Assembly: GCF_016908495.1 (NCBI RefSeq)
Contig: NZ_JAFBDZ010000001.1
Coordinates: forward strand, 1,054,001-1,118,000
Direction: 5' to 3'
Source of the DNA: Rossellomorea pakistanensis
GTDB lineage: Bacteria; Bacillota; Bacilli; Bacillales; Bacillaceae_B
Length of the DNA: 64,000 nucleotides
Shown here: in pieces, positions 1 through 8,757 of the stretch
How positions within the stretch are numbered: the stretch's first letter is position 1
Layout of the letters: every line of letters starts with the position of its first letter
Program-made: the position numbers and the translations under genes
Notes under the pieces: generated by a model
What the model saw: only the letters and a program-made list of their open reading frames with translations
What the model was told of the DNA's origin: nothing
Databases searched by the model: none

Positions 1-369
1 CATATTCAGCCTGATGAAGGTATTACCCTTCACTTAAATGCCAAAAAATCAGGACAGAATGTAGAAACGACACCAGTGAAGCTGAATTTCTCGAATAATA
101 GTGTAGATGGCATGAATACACCAGAAGCATATGAAAAGTTATTGCATGATTGTATGCGTGGAGATGCTACCAACTTTACCCATTGGGATGACGTTAAGCT
201 TTCATGGGCATATGTTGATAAAATATCTGAGGTTTGGGAAACGACAAAAGAAACAGAATTCCCTAACTATTGTGCAGGTACAGCAGGACCGAAAGCGGCA
301 GATGAATTACTAGAGAAAGACGGATTTTATTGGTGGCCAATTGATAATTTAGATGTAGACAATTGTTAA
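1..369 (+). CDS. zwf: Glucose-6-phosphate 1-dehydrogenase, C-terminal part
   Basis: The frame is open from the first base, so the gene begins outside the window; 122 residues remain. The segment reads IQPDEGITLHLNAKKSG and later FTHWDDVKLSWAYVDKI, as in the C-terminal beta+alpha domain of Zwf. The enzyme oxidises glucose-6-phosphate to 6-phosphogluconolactone with NADP+, the first step of the oxidative pentose phosphate pathway. It fits the nearby gndA, the third enzyme of that branch, which lies in convergent orientation as in B. subtilis (yqjJ/yqjI). The catalytic N-terminal Rossmann domain is not in view. Confidence 0.93.
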   Translation, partial: HIQPDEGITLHLNAKKSGQNVETTPVKLNFSNNSVDGMNTPEAYEKLLHDCMRGDATNFTHWDDVKLSWAYVDKISEVWETTKETEFPNYCAGTAGPKAADELLEKDGFYWWPIDNLDVDNC

Positions 370-398
370 CCTAAAATACTAGAAAGGCTGTGAATTTT

Positions 399-1019
399 AT
401 GAAAATGTACGATATTACCGCTCCGATCTTTAACGGAATGCCTGTTTACAAAAATAAACCAGAAAAACAACCATCCATTGACACAAATACGAATGGCCAT
501 GTAACCGAATCAAGAATTTCTCTTGATGTTCACACAGGAACGCATGTAGACGCACCCCTTCATATGATCAATGATGGAGAAACGATTGAAACGATTGCGA
601 TTGAGGAACTTGTTCGTACAGTGAAGGTTTTAGACCTATCCACTGTTAATGGAAAAATAACAATGGCTGATATCGAGGGATTTGATATCCAAAAAGACGA
701 CTTCCTCCTTTTAAAAACAAAGAATTCTTGGGATACAGAATTTAATTTTGAATTCATATATGTTGCAGAAGATGCTGCAGGCTATTTAGCTGATAAAGGA
801 ATCAAAGGGGTAGGGATTGATGCCCTTGGAATTGAAAGAGCTCAAGAAGGTCACCCTACACACCGTACCCTAATGGGAAATGGCGTTATTATTATGGAAG
901 GTCTTCAGTTGAAAGATATTAAAGAAGGCGAATACTTCATGGTCGCGGCTCCATTGAAAATTCAAAACACGGATGCTTCTCCTGCGAGAGTACTGTTGTT
1001 TGATCAAAAATTAGTTTAA
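399..1019 (+). CDS. Cyclase / kynurenine formamidase-like metal-dependent hydrolase
   Basis: About 206 residues. The motif HTGTHVDAPLHM (near residue 45) is the HxGTHxDxPxH metal site of the cyclase family (PF04199), which includes kynurenine formamidase KynB and isatin hydrolase. The substrate cannot be told from sequence; no other kynurenine genes are near. The ATG at 399 is chosen because AGAAAGG at 381-387 sits 11 nt upstream; the GTG at 390 would be only 2 nt from it. It follows zwf by about 29 nt and may be co-transcribed. The gene is inserted between zwf and gndA, which are adjacent in B. subtilis. Confidence 0.8.
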   Translation: MKMYDITAPIFNGMPVYKNKPEKQPSIDTNTNGHVTESRISLDVHTGTHVDAPLHMINDGETIETIAIEELVRTVKVLDLSTVNGKITMADIEGFDIQKDDFLLLKTKNSWDTEFNFEFIYVAEDAAGYLADKGIKGVGIDALGIERAQEGHPTHRTLMGNGVIIMEGLQLKDIKEGEYFMVAAPLKIQNTDASPARVLLFDQKLV

Positions 1020-1027
1020 TAGGAAAT

Positions 1028-1092
1028 GCGGAAGCGTCTTGAACAGATCACGCCTTTTTACTCGAGGAGCTAGACGCTGAAGCTGGAAACAA
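1028..1092 (+). repeat. Short, degenerate copy of the GCGGAAGCGCCTTGA repeat family
   Basis: Begins GCGGAAGCGTCTTGAACAG and ends CTAGACGCTGAAGCTGGA. The same two ends are found in the longer copies near 33.6, 47.9, 48.0 and 61.7 kb. The middle part is lost here. It lies between two convergent genes. Confidence 0.55.
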
Positions 1093-1095
1093 TAA

Positions 1096-1135
1096 TTCAA
1101 AAAAGCCATGCGATTTATCGCATGGCTTTTTTGAA
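1096..1135. terminator. Bidirectional rho-independent terminator between the cyclase gene and gndA
   Basis: A near-perfect hairpin with GCCATGCGA / TCGCATGGC arms around a TTTA loop, with A-runs on one side and T-runs on the other, so it can end transcription from both convergent genes. Confidence 0.9.
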
Positions 1136-1140
1136 TTCAA

Positions 1141-2550
1141 TTATGATAACCACTCCGTATGGAATGTTCCTTCTTTATCTGTACGTTGATAAGTATGGGC
1201 ACCAAAATAATCACGCTGAGCTTGAATTAAATTCGCTGGAAGTGTTTCTGTACGATAACTATCATAGTAAGATAGAGCAGCAGAGAATCCTGGTACAGGA
1301 ATTCCGTTTTGCACAGCGGCACTAATGACATCTCTTAGTGCATATTGGTAGCTCTCAACGATTTCTTTGAAGTATTCATCTAACAATAAATTTCTAAGTT
1401 CTGGTTCACGGTCATATGCCTCTTTAATTTTTTGTAAGAATTGAGCACGGATGATACAGCCACCACGGAAAATCATCGCAATTTCCCCATAGCTTAAATC
1501 CCAACCGTATTCTTCTGAAGCGGAACGCATTTGAGCAAAACCTTGTGCATAGGAACAAATTTTACTCATGTAAAGTGCTTTTCGGATCGACTCAACAAAT
1601 GCTTCTTTATCACCTTCAAATGGTTTTGTTTCTGGTCCATTGAGGATTTTGCTTGCTTTCACACGTTCATCCTTGATAGCTGAAATAAAACGAGCAAACA
1701 CAGATTCAGTGATAATAGGTAATGAAACCCCTAGGTCCAGTGCACTTTGGCTCGTCCATTTCCCTGTACCCTTTTGACCTGCTTTATCGAGGATCACATC
1801 AACCATAGGTTTACCTGTTTCATCATCTTTTTTCGTGAAAATATCTGCGGTAATTTCAATAAGATAACTATCTAATTCTCCCTTATTCCAATCCGCAAAT
1901 ACTTCATGAAGCTCTTCTGCACTTAATCCTAATACATTTTTCATAAGGAAATAGGATTCTGCAATTAACTGCATGTCTCCATATTCAATTCCATTATGGA
2001 CCATTTTCACATAATGACCCGCTCCATCAGGACCAATATACGTTGTGCATGGCTCACCTTCTACTTTTGCGGCAATATCTTTTAAAATCGGAGCAACTAG
2101 CTCATAGGCTTCTTTTTGGCCGCCTGGCATTATCGAAGGTCCTGTTAATGCACCCTCTTCACCGCCAGATACACCTGTACCAATAAAATGAATACCCAAT
2201 TCGCTTAACTCATGATTACGACGTCTTGTATCCTCAAAGAACGTATTTCCACCATCAATGAGAATATCACCTTTATCCAGGTATGGTTTAAGCTGTTCAA
2301 TTGTTGCATCCGTAGGGTTACCAGCCTTTACCATCAATAAAATCTTACGTGGTTTCTCTAAAGATTGAACAAATTCTTCAATTGTATATGTACCTACAAC
2401 ATTTTTTCCTTTTGATTCATTTAGCATCTCGTCTGTTTTTTCACGAGAGCGATTATAAACTGATACGGAATACCCTCTGCTTTCTATATTCCAAGCAAGA
2501 TTCTTCCCCATAACTGCTAAGCCGATGACACCGATTTGTTGTTTCGACAT
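1141..2550 (-). CDS. gndA: 6-phosphogluconate dehydrogenase, decarboxylating (NADP+)
   Basis: 469 residues, the usual length of the long-form enzyme. It oxidises and decarboxylates 6-phosphogluconate to ribulose-5-phosphate. The N-terminal Rossmann motif GLAVMGKN, the substrate motif [19 protein letters not shown] and [13 protein letters not shown] with the catalytic Lys are all present; the C-terminal tail GTFHTEWLS is typical. The start [10 protein letters not shown] is preferred over the longer frame because GAAGGGA lies 9 nt upstream. It is convergent with the zwf side, as in B. subtilis yqjI. Confidence 0.97.
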   Translation of the reverse strand: MSKQQIGVIGLAVMGKNLAWNIESRGYSVSVYNRSREKTDEMLNESKGKNVVGTYTIEEFVQSLEKPRKILLMVKAGNPTDATIEQLKPYLDKGDILIDGGNTFFEDTRRRNHELSELGIHFIGTGVSGGEEGALTGPSIMPGGQKEAYELVAPILKDIAAKVEGEPCTTYIGPDGAGHYVKMVHNGIEYGDMQLIAESYFLMKNVLGLSAEELHEVFADWNKGELDSYLIEITADIFTKKDDETGKPMVDVILDKAGQKGTGKWTSQSALDLGVSLPIITESVFARFISAIKDERVKASKILNGPETKPFEGDKEAFVESIRKALYMSKICSYAQGFAQMRSASEEYGWDLSYGEIAMIFRGGCIIRAQFLQKIKEAYDREPELRNLLLDEYFKEIVESYQYALRDVISAAVQNGIPVPGFSAALSYYDSYRTETLPANLIQAQRDYFGAHTYQRTDKEGTFHTEWLS

Positions 2551-2709
2551 GTTACAACGTCCCTTCATTCTATAAGTTTATGTGGATTTGCATCCTTCTA
2601 AATTTAACAAGATTCGCTAGCAAGTGCAACTATTACACTCAATTATTAGCAACCCTTCTTAGTATATATGATCTTACCTAGCTCATCCTTATTTTTCATA
2701 TATCTCTCA

Positions 2710-3963
2710 TTAGTCTTCTCTTAAAAAGTCTTTGTTAAAGCTGGTATCATACTGGTTTTCTCGTTTATTAGGTTCACTCTGTGCCATTCCTTTTTTAATC
2801 ATCTTTTTCCCATACTTTTTTTGTAAACGGCTAATGGTATCATAGAGGGGCTCTTTTTCTGCTGCTTTCTCATAGCTGAACAAATCTAATTGTTCTACAG
2901 CATCTTCCTTTTCGATTAGGTCCTGCCCTGTCACACCCAATAGCCGAATCGAATCGCCATTCCAATGTTTAAGAAACAATTGCTTGGCTTCTTCAAAAAT
3001 AGATTGATCAAGCTGTACTGGATTTTTAACCTTTTTGCTACGAGTAATCGTTTTTCTATTTTTAAATCGAATCATCACCTGGATGGTGGTTGCCATCATT
3101 CCCTTATTCTTAAGTCTGCTAGCGACCTTTGTCGAAAGAGTATGAATGACGTTAAGTAATTCCTTTTGATTGGTAGAATCCTTAGGTAGTGTTGTTGAAT
3201 TACCTACACTTTTAAAATCATAAATCGAATCCGGATCTACTGGCCTAGTATCTTCACCATTCGCTCGCTTTTTTAATCGTATCCCATTGATTCCAAGCGT
3301 AGATTTTAGTTGTAGGTCTTCCTTATGTGCTAAATCACTGATCGTTTTAACTCCGATAGTGTAAAGCTTTTGAGCGGTTTTTTGACCAATTCCATGCATT
3401 TCAACTACATCTCGAGGCCATAAAATTTGCGGAATATCTCGCTTTCTTAATACCGTGATACCCATGGGTTTTTTCATATCTGAAGCCGTTTTGGCTAAAA
3501 ATTTGTTCGGGGCAATTCCAATGCTACAAGGGAGGTCGAGCTCTCTTTCGATTTGGTTTTGAATCGATTGGGCGATCTCTATTGGAGTACCCATTTCAGC
3601 CCCCTCTGAGATATCCATATACCCCTCATCAATTGAGACTGGTTCAACTAAATCTGAATATTGTCTTAGAATATCGAACATTCCTTTTGAAGCAGCACGA
3701 TAACGATCAAAATTAGGGCGCATGATAATGAGCTGTGAACATAATTTCTTTGCTTCCCATAAAGGCATTGTGGTTCTGACACCAAACTTTCTTGCTTCAT
3801 AGCTGCATGTTACAATAATTCCCTTCCGCTCTTCTGGATTCCCGGCAATCGCTAAAGGCTTTCCTTTTAATGTCGGGTCAAAAGCCATTTCAACGGAAGC
3901 ATAAAAACTGTTCATATCAACATGCAAGATGACTCTACCTTTTTTTGGATAGTAAGAGTTCAT
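2710..3963 (-). CDS. dinB: DNA polymerase IV (Y-family translesion polymerase)
   Basis: 417 residues. The palm motif HVDMNSFYASVE (near residue 14) and SIDEGYMDIS carry the catalytic acidic residues; a helix-hairpin-helix (MHGIGQKTAQKL) and little-finger domain follow. QLDLF at about residue 358 fits the beta-clamp binding pentapeptide. Error-prone bypass synthesis on damaged templates is the family role. The location next to gndA matches B. subtilis yqjH (polY1). AAAGGT precedes the ATG at good distance. A basic tail of about 50 residues follows the clamp motif. Confidence 0.95.
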   Translation of the reverse strand: MNSYYPKKGRVILHVDMNSFYASVEMAFDPTLKGKPLAIAGNPEERKGIIVTCSYEARKFGVRTTMPLWEAKKLCSQLIIMRPNFDRYRAASKGMFDILRQYSDLVEPVSIDEGYMDISEGAEMGTPIEIAQSIQNQIERELDLPCSIGIAPNKFLAKTASDMKKPMGITVLRKRDIPQILWPRDVVEMHGIGQKTAQKLYTIGVKTISDLAHKEDLQLKSTLGINGIRLKKRANGEDTRPVDPDSIYDFKSVGNSTTLPKDSTNQKELLNVIHTLSTKVASRLKNKGMMATTIQVMIRFKNRKTITRSKKVKNPVQLDQSIFEEAKQLFLKHWNGDSIRLLGVTGQDLIEKEDAVEQLDLFSYEKAAEKEPLYDTISRLQKKYGKKMIKKGMAQSEPNKRENQYDTSFNKDFLRED

Positions 3964-4022
3964 TTCAACACGACCTTTTGTTCGAACTTTTCTCTATATT
4001 ATAACAAAAAAATACATGCTAT

Positions 4023-4505
4023 TTATGCATGCATTTCTTCTTTCTTTTCTTCCACATATTCTTTTATATCTTTTATACTCTCAAGACTTTCTACTAAGAT
4101 TTCTGGATCGATCATGGTAATCAGGCGGTCTGAGAGATTGACCACTCCTGAAAAATATTTTGCGTTCGAGTAGGCCAGAATGCCAACTTGTTTAAGGGAT
4201 TGTTCAGGGATATCCACTATTTCTTTTGCTTCATCCACTATGATTCCAAATGTGATGGACTCTGTTTTCAATACAATTAATCGTGAGGTATGTAGATCAC
4301 TCATTTCAACATGATACAAGAGTTTGTTAAAATCTAAAACGGGAATCAATTCATCTCTCACTTTAATCATTCCGCTGACATAGGACGGTAAATGTGGAAT
4401 AGGCGTTATTTTATCTAGCTTCTCTATAGATAAAATATTTTTTATAGATATCCCATATTCCCCGTTCCCCGTTTGAAAGACGATCGCTTTACGGTTTTCC
4501 TTCAT
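4023..4505 (-). CDS. Orphan CheW-domain chemotaxis coupling protein
   Basis: 160 residues comprising one CheW domain: EYGISIKNILSIEK, then YVSGMIKVRDELIPVLDF and FGIIVDEAKEIVDIPE, the beta-barrel core of CheW/CheV. No receiver domain follows, so it is CheW-like rather than CheV. CheW couples receptors to CheA at the cell pole. No chemotaxis genes lie nearby. A short charged tail (EEKKEEMHA) ends the protein. GAGGAAATAGG precedes the ATG. Confidence 0.88.
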   Translation of the reverse strand: MKENRKAIVFQTGNGEYGISIKNILSIEKLDKITPIPHLPSYVSGMIKVRDELIPVLDFNKLLYHVEMSDLHTSRLIVLKTESITFGIIVDEAKEIVDIPEQSLKQVGILAYSNAKYFSGVVNLSDRLITMIDPEILVESLESIKDIKEYVEEKKEEMHA

Positions 4506-4591
4506 CCTATTTCCTCCCTCTTCATTATAACTAATATAAATGTACCATATCCATCCTGTTTTGTATTAATTTTATAGATGAAAAGAACTAA

Positions 4592-4629
4592 AAAAACTCA
4601 CCAAAGGAGATGACCCCTTAGTGAGTTTT
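4592..4629 (-). terminator. Terminator after the M20 peptidase gene
   Basis: Read on the minus strand, AAAACTCAC pairs with GTGAGTTTT around a loop and ends in a T-run, just after the stop codon at 4635. Confidence 0.8.
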
Positions 4630-4634
4630 AACCA

Positions 4635-5759
4635 TTATTCTCCAGCTACCTCTTTAATAATAGCCACTACCATTTCTGAAAGTTTGACAAGCTCTTCAAC
4701 AGGCATTCTCTCATTCGTTGTATGAATTTCTTCATATCCTACAGCAAGGTTTACAGTTGGAACACCAAAGCCTGCAATAACATTGGCATCACTACCGCCG
4801 CCGCTTGTTAATAATTCACTTGGGCGACCGATTTTAGCGGCTGCTTTTTTGGCAATTTCAACAACCTCATCCCCTTCGCCAAATTTGAATCCTGGGTACA
4901 TTACTTGTATATCGACCTCAGCGGAACCACCGAATTCTGCAGCTGTAGTTTCAAATGCAGCTTTCATTTTTTCTACTTGTGCTTCCATTTTTTCAGGAAT
5001 GAGTGAACGTGCCTCTGCAAGAATGTCTACACGATCACATACGATATTCGTTGCTCTTCCACCTTCAAAACGTCCAATATTTGCTGTTGTTTCTTCATCA
5101 ATTCTTCCAAGTGGCATTCTTGAAATCGCTTTTGCAGCCATTGTAATAGCTGAAATTCCTTTTTCAGGCGCAACACCAGCATGAGCTGTTTTTCCGTTTA
5201 GTACGGCTTTAATTTTTGCTTGAGTTGGAGCGGCTACGATAATATTACCGACTTTGCCATCACTATCTAGCGCAAATCCATATTTTGCTTTTACAAGGGA
5301 AGGGTCTAGTGCTTTTGCACCGACTAACCCAGACTCCTCTCCAACAGTAATAATAAATTGAATCGTTCCATGCTCAATATTTCCTTCTTTCAACACTCTG
5401 AGTGCTTCAAACATTGTAGCAAGCCCTGCCTTATCATCGGCACCTAAGATGGTTGTCCCATCAGAATAAACATATCCGTCCTCTTTAACTGTTGGTTTTA
5501 CCCCTTTTGCAGGAACGACTGTGTCCATATGTGATGTGAAATAAATCGTATCGACACCTTCTTTTGTTCCTTTTAACGTACAAATCAGATTTCCTGCACC
5601 ATGTCCTGTCTGTCCCATCGTGTCATCTTCGAATACTTCAACACCTAGATCTTCAAACTTCTTAGTTAAGACCTTCGCGATCTCTGCTTCTTCTCGAGTT
5701 TCTGAATCGATTTGAACTAATTCTAAAAATTCATTTAATAAACGTTCTTCATTAATCAT
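4635..5759 (-). CDS. yqjE: M20-family zinc peptidase, PepT-like (YqjE type)
   Basis: 374 residues. Metal-site motifs are present in order: SHMDTVVP (His, Asp), LGADDKAGLA (bridging Asp), TVGEESGLVGA (catalytic Glu and metal Glu) and a late HTTNERMP. A dimerisation domain lies in the middle. This is the peptidase T-like branch of M20; a di- or tripeptidase role is inferred from family. Cytoplasmic, with no signal peptide. GGAGG lies upstream of ATG. In B. subtilis yqjE also neighbours yqjD and yqjC. Confidence 0.9.
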   Translation of the reverse strand: MINEERLLNEFLELVQIDSETREEAEIAKVLTKKFEDLGVEVFEDDTMGQTGHGAGNLICTLKGTKEGVDTIYFTSHMDTVVPAKGVKPTVKEDGYVYSDGTTILGADDKAGLATMFEALRVLKEGNIEHGTIQFIITVGEESGLVGAKALDPSLVKAKYGFALDSDGKVGNIIVAAPTQAKIKAVLNGKTAHAGVAPEKGISAITMAAKAISRMPLGRIDEETTANIGRFEGGRATNIVCDRVDILAEARSLIPEKMEAQVEKMKAAFETTAAEFGGSAEVDIQVMYPGFKFGEGDEVVEIAKKAAAKIGRPSELLTSGGGSDANVIAGFGVPTVNLAVGYEEIHTTNERMPVEELVKLSEMVVAIIKEVAGE

Positions 5760-5833
5760 CCGTATTCCTCCAAATATGTAGTCACCCTTTTAGTATATCG
5801 TTAAAGGGGGTGAGCTACAAATCATACGAAATT

Positions 5834-7384
5834 TTACAATGGGATATTCCCATGTTTTTTATGTGGCCTTGTTTCTTTCTTATTTCTCATCATCTCGAGA
5901 CCTTGAATTAATTTAATTCTTGTTTCTCTTGGATCAATGACATCATCAACCATTCCATTGGCTGCTGCCACATAGGGATTGGCAAACTTTTCACGATATT
6001 CTTCAATTTTCTGGTCTCTAGTTACATCTGGGTTTTCACTGTTAGCAATTTCTCGTGCAAAAATAACATTGGCAGCTCCCTGCGGTCCCATAACGGCAAT
6101 TTCTGCATTTGGCCAAGCAAATACTAAATCTGCACCGATAGACTTACTGTTTAAGGCTACATACGCTCCCCCATATGCTTTTCGAAGGATAACCGTCATC
6201 TTGGGAACAGTTGCTTCAGAGTAGGCATATAAAATTTTAGCACCATGTCTGATAATCCCGCCGTGCTCTTGCTTGATTCCAGGGAAAAATCCAGTAACAT
6301 CCTCAAACGTAATAATAGGAATATTAAAAGAGTCGCAGAAACGAATAAACCTGGATGCTTTATCAGACGAATCGATATCTAATCCACCTGCCATAAACTT
6401 GGGCTGATTACATACTAGCCCAACAACCTCCCCTTTTATTCGAGCTAAGCCAACCACAATATTTTTAGCAAATTCACGTTGAACCTCCATGAAAGAATCT
6501 TCATCGACTACCTGGTCAATCACTGTTCTAACATCGTATGGACGAATAGCATCAAACGGGATGAGGTCTGTCAGCTCAGGACGAAAATCATCTTTATCAG
6601 CATTCTCCTTCACCGGTGGTTTTTCTTCATTGTTTTGAGGTAAATAAGAAAGTAGTGAACGAACCATTTGAAGAACTTCTTCTTCTGTTTCACCTCTAAA
6701 ATGAGCATTCCCACTAATACTGTTATGGACCTTTGAACCACCAAGATCTTCTGAACTTATTTTTTCACCTGTGACCGTTTCAATCACTTTAGGGCCTGTA
6801 ATAAACATTTGACTTGTGTTATCTACCATGAAAACAAAGTCCGTAATGGCAGGGGAATAAACAGCCCCGCCTGCACAAGGCCCCATAATGACAGAAATTT
6901 GTGGAATGACTCCTGAGTAAATCGAGTTACGATAAAAAATATGCCCGTAGCCGTCAAGAGAAACGACTCCTTCTTGGATTCTTGCTCCTCCAGAATCATT
7001 AAGCCCGATAAATGGTGCTCCATTCTTAACAGCTAAATCCATAACATGGGCGATTTTCTTGGCATGCATTTCTCCAAGGGCTCCGCCAAAAACAGTGAAA
7101 TCCTGTGAAAACAGATAAATAGGCTTTCCATCTACTTTTCCATAGCCCGTTACAACACCATCTCCCGGACCTTCCAATTCACCTAAACCGAAATCCTGAG
7201 AGCGATGTTCGATAAATGGATTTAATTCAACAAATGAACCGGGGTCAACTAATATATCGATACGCTCTCTTGCCGTTAACTTCCCTTTTTCATGTTGCTT
7301 GTCAATTCGCTCATCCCCACCTCCAAGCTCGACTTTTCTTCGTTTATCATACAATTCATTAATTTTTTCATAAATATCTGCCAT
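5834..7384 (-). CDS. pccB: Acyl-CoA carboxylase carboxyltransferase subunit (propionyl-CoA carboxylase beta-like)
   Basis: 516 residues with two crotonase-fold carboxyltransferase halves. N-half: NDSGGARIQEGV; C-half: GGAYVALNSKSIGADLVFAW and MGPQGAANVIF. The subunit moves the carboxyl group from carboxy-biotin to an acyl-CoA. Start MADIYEKI at 7384 is preferred because AAGGGGGAA lies just upstream; the longer frame overlaps the upstream gene. It follows the methylmalonyl-CoA epimerase gene with almost no gap, which favours propionyl-CoA as substrate. No biotin carboxylase subunit lies beside it. A methylmalonyl-CoA decarboxylase role is a less likely alternative. Confidence 0.85.
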   Translation of the reverse strand: MADIYEKINELYDKRRKVELGGGDERIDKQHEKGKLTARERIDILVDPGSFVELNPFIEHRSQDFGLGELEGPGDGVVTGYGKVDGKPIYLFSQDFTVFGGALGEMHAKKIAHVMDLAVKNGAPFIGLNDSGGARIQEGVVSLDGYGHIFYRNSIYSGVIPQISVIMGPCAGGAVYSPAITDFVFMVDNTSQMFITGPKVIETVTGEKISSEDLGGSKVHNSISGNAHFRGETEEEVLQMVRSLLSYLPQNNEEKPPVKENADKDDFRPELTDLIPFDAIRPYDVRTVIDQVVDEDSFMEVQREFAKNIVVGLARIKGEVVGLVCNQPKFMAGGLDIDSSDKASRFIRFCDSFNIPIITFEDVTGFFPGIKQEHGGIIRHGAKILYAYSEATVPKMTVILRKAYGGAYVALNSKSIGADLVFAWPNAEIAVMGPQGAANVIFAREIANSENPDVTRDQKIEEYREKFANPYVAAANGMVDDVIDPRETRIKLIQGLEMMRNKKETRPHKKHGNIPL

Positions 7385-7386
7385 GT

Positions 7387-7800
7387 TTATTCCCCCTTGA
7401 TGTTTGTCTTGTCGCAAAGTTCAAATAGAACTCCATAAGCTGATTTTGGGTGCATAAAAGCTACCTCTGCTCCACCGGCACCTGGTTTTGGTTTATCGTG
7501 GATCATCCGAACACCATTTTGTTTTAGCTCGTTGATTCGGTCTTGAATCTTTTCAATCCCAAAGGCAATATGATGAATGCCCTCCCCTTTTTTTTGAAGG
7601 AATTTAGCAATGGCACTTTCATTATGTAAAGGTTCCAATAGCTCAAGCTTAATGTTTCCACCATCAATAAAAGCAACCTTGACTCCTTCAGATTGAACCT
7701 CTTCCATTTTTATTAGCGGAAGCTGTAGTGTTTCATTATAAAAAGATAGCGATTCTTCAATGGAATGAACCGCAATTCCAATATGATCAACCTTTTTCAA
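7387..7800 (-). CDS. mce: Methylmalonyl-CoA epimerase
   Basis: About 137 residues with a vicinal-oxygen-chelate (glyoxalase) fold. Metal ligands are visible in DHIGIAVHS, GIHHIAFG and VLFELCD. It interconverts (S)- and (R)-methylmalonyl-CoA between the carboxylase and the mutase. I prefer the TTG at 7800 because AAAAAGGGG ends 9 nt upstream; the ATG at 7809 would abut that Shine-Dalgarno, and the GTG at 7836 has no clear one. It is first in a two-gene operon with pccB and is matched by the mut genes at 12.6-17.6 kb. Confidence 0.88.
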   Translation of the reverse strand: MKKVDHIGIAVHSIEESLSFYNETLQLPLIKMEEVQSEGVKVAFIDGGNIKLELLEPLHNESAIAKFLQKKGEGIHHIAFGIEKIQDRINELKQNGVRMIHDKPKPGAGGAEVAFMHPKSAYGVLFELCDKTNIKGE

Positions 7801-7885
7801 TTCTAACATCCCCTTTTTACAGATCACCCAAAACACCTTACTACTTCGATATTAATGTCGAAAATTCCTGCATGCTGACGAAATT

Positions 7886-7899
7886 AGTAAACGTTTTCA
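7886..7899. promoter_or_regulatory. Putative CcpA cre site upstream of mce-pccB
   Basis: AGTAAACGTTTTCA matches 13 of 14 positions of the cre consensus TGWAANCGNTNWCA (only the first base differs). It lies 86 bp upstream of the mce start, in the divergent space shared with the Prli42-like gene. Carbon catabolite control is inferred. Confidence 0.55.
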
Positions 7900-7977
7900 A
7901 AGATGTACAGCTTGTCAACCTAACCAGAACAAGTTAAAATAACGATAAGGATTGTACTCGCAAGGAGATGATTTCTT

Positions 7978-8070
7978 ATGAATAAAAAGTTACAAAGAAT
8001 AGTCGTTTTCTTAATGCTATTCGCTATGATTGCTTCGACGATTCTTATGGGAATAACCATGTTTTTATAG
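7978..8070 (+). CDS. Prli42-like stressosome-associated membrane miniprotein
   Basis: A 30-residue protein: MNKKLQRIVVF, then a hydrophobic stretch with M-A-S-T and the ending GITMFL. A short basic N-terminus followed by one membrane helix is the layout of Prli42, the tiny Listeria/Bacillus membrane protein that anchors the stressosome. AAGGAG at 7962-7967 lies 10 nt upstream of ATG, good spacing for a translated ORF. It is divergent from mce. The assignment rests on size, the hydrophobic pattern and recalled family sequence; it is too short for certainty. Confidence 0.72.
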   Translation: MNKKLQRIVVFLMLFAMIASTILMGITMFL

Positions 8071-8117
8071 GATGAATATACATGGAGCATACTCCTGTAA
8101 ATAATAGAGAAAGAAAA

Positions 8118-8222
8118 GGGCTGTCCCAAATCAAGGTGTCAGGATCTACAGCTTCAATATAGAGAAAAGTCTTCTTTATATTGACGTTCATAGTGGTCCT
8201 GGACCCTTTTGGGACAGCTCCT
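8118..8222 (+). repeat. Hairpin repeat bounded by GGGCTGTCCC (family 2)
   Basis: Starts GGGCTGTCCCAAA, contains GTGTCAGGA and TAGTGGTCCTGGACCC, and ends TTTTGGGACAGC. Its ends pair with each other. Related copies lie at 12499-12613 (same strand) and 35124-35244 (opposite strand). It separates two convergent genes, so it probably also acts as a bidirectional terminator. Confidence 0.8.
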
Positions 8223-8223
8223 T

Positions 8224-8727
8224 TTACTTTATTGCACCATATTCTTTTCCAAGCTCCACGAAGGACTGATTGCTCTTTACGACTAAAATTTTCGTTCCGA
8301 TAGGAATGACGTCATATAGTTCTTCAACATTTGAATTGAGCAATCTTAGACATCCATTTGAAATATACTTACCGATACTTCCCGGTTGGTTCGTACCGTG
8401 CACACCATATATTCGGCCATCTGTATTTTTGGCATCAAAGCCTATCCATCTCGTGCCAAGTGGATTTCTTGGATCACCTCCAGGGATGTCCTTCTTCCGA
8501 TAATAAGGATTTTTTGCCTTGACAGTAATGGTAAACAATCCCTCTGGAGTTAAATCATTGGTTTTTCCTGTAGCTACTTTATAGGTTTTTTTTATTGTAC
8601 CACCTTGAATAAAGGCAAGCTCATTCTTTTGTTTATTGATGATCAGGAATGGATCACCAGGGAGGGGATTCTTTCCTAGTGGCCAAATTGGTGAAACTAC
8701 AAGAAATAATGCAAGAAGCAAACGCAT
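8224..8727 (-). CDS. L,D-transpeptidase (YkuD domain)
   Basis: 167 residues. An N-terminal hydrophobic segment (MRLLLALFLVVSPIWPL) is a signal peptide or anchor. The YkuD domain follows, with H110 in GVHGTN and the nucleophile C126 in SNGCLRLL, the H...S-x-G-C-R motif. Such enzymes make 3-3 peptidoglycan cross-links or attach proteins to the wall, outside the membrane. The protein has no LysM or other binding domain. The position next to yqjA suggests YqjB of B. subtilis. Confidence 0.9.
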   Translation of the reverse strand: MRLLLALFLVVSPIWPLGKNPLPGDPFLIINKQKNELAFIQGGTIKKTYKVATGKTNDLTPEGLFTITVKAKNPYYRKKDIPGGDPRNPLGTRWIGFDAKNTDGRIYGVHGTNQPGSIGKYISNGCLRLLNSNVEELYDVIPIGTKILVVKSNQSFVELGKEYGAIK

Positions 8728-8757
8728 GTCAACACCTACTTATAATCATAGTTGACA

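Noticed and set aside
1028..1092. Attachment site or CRISPR-like repeat
   Set aside because: It is one degenerate copy of an interspersed family; spacing and number do not fit an array, and no integrase is near.
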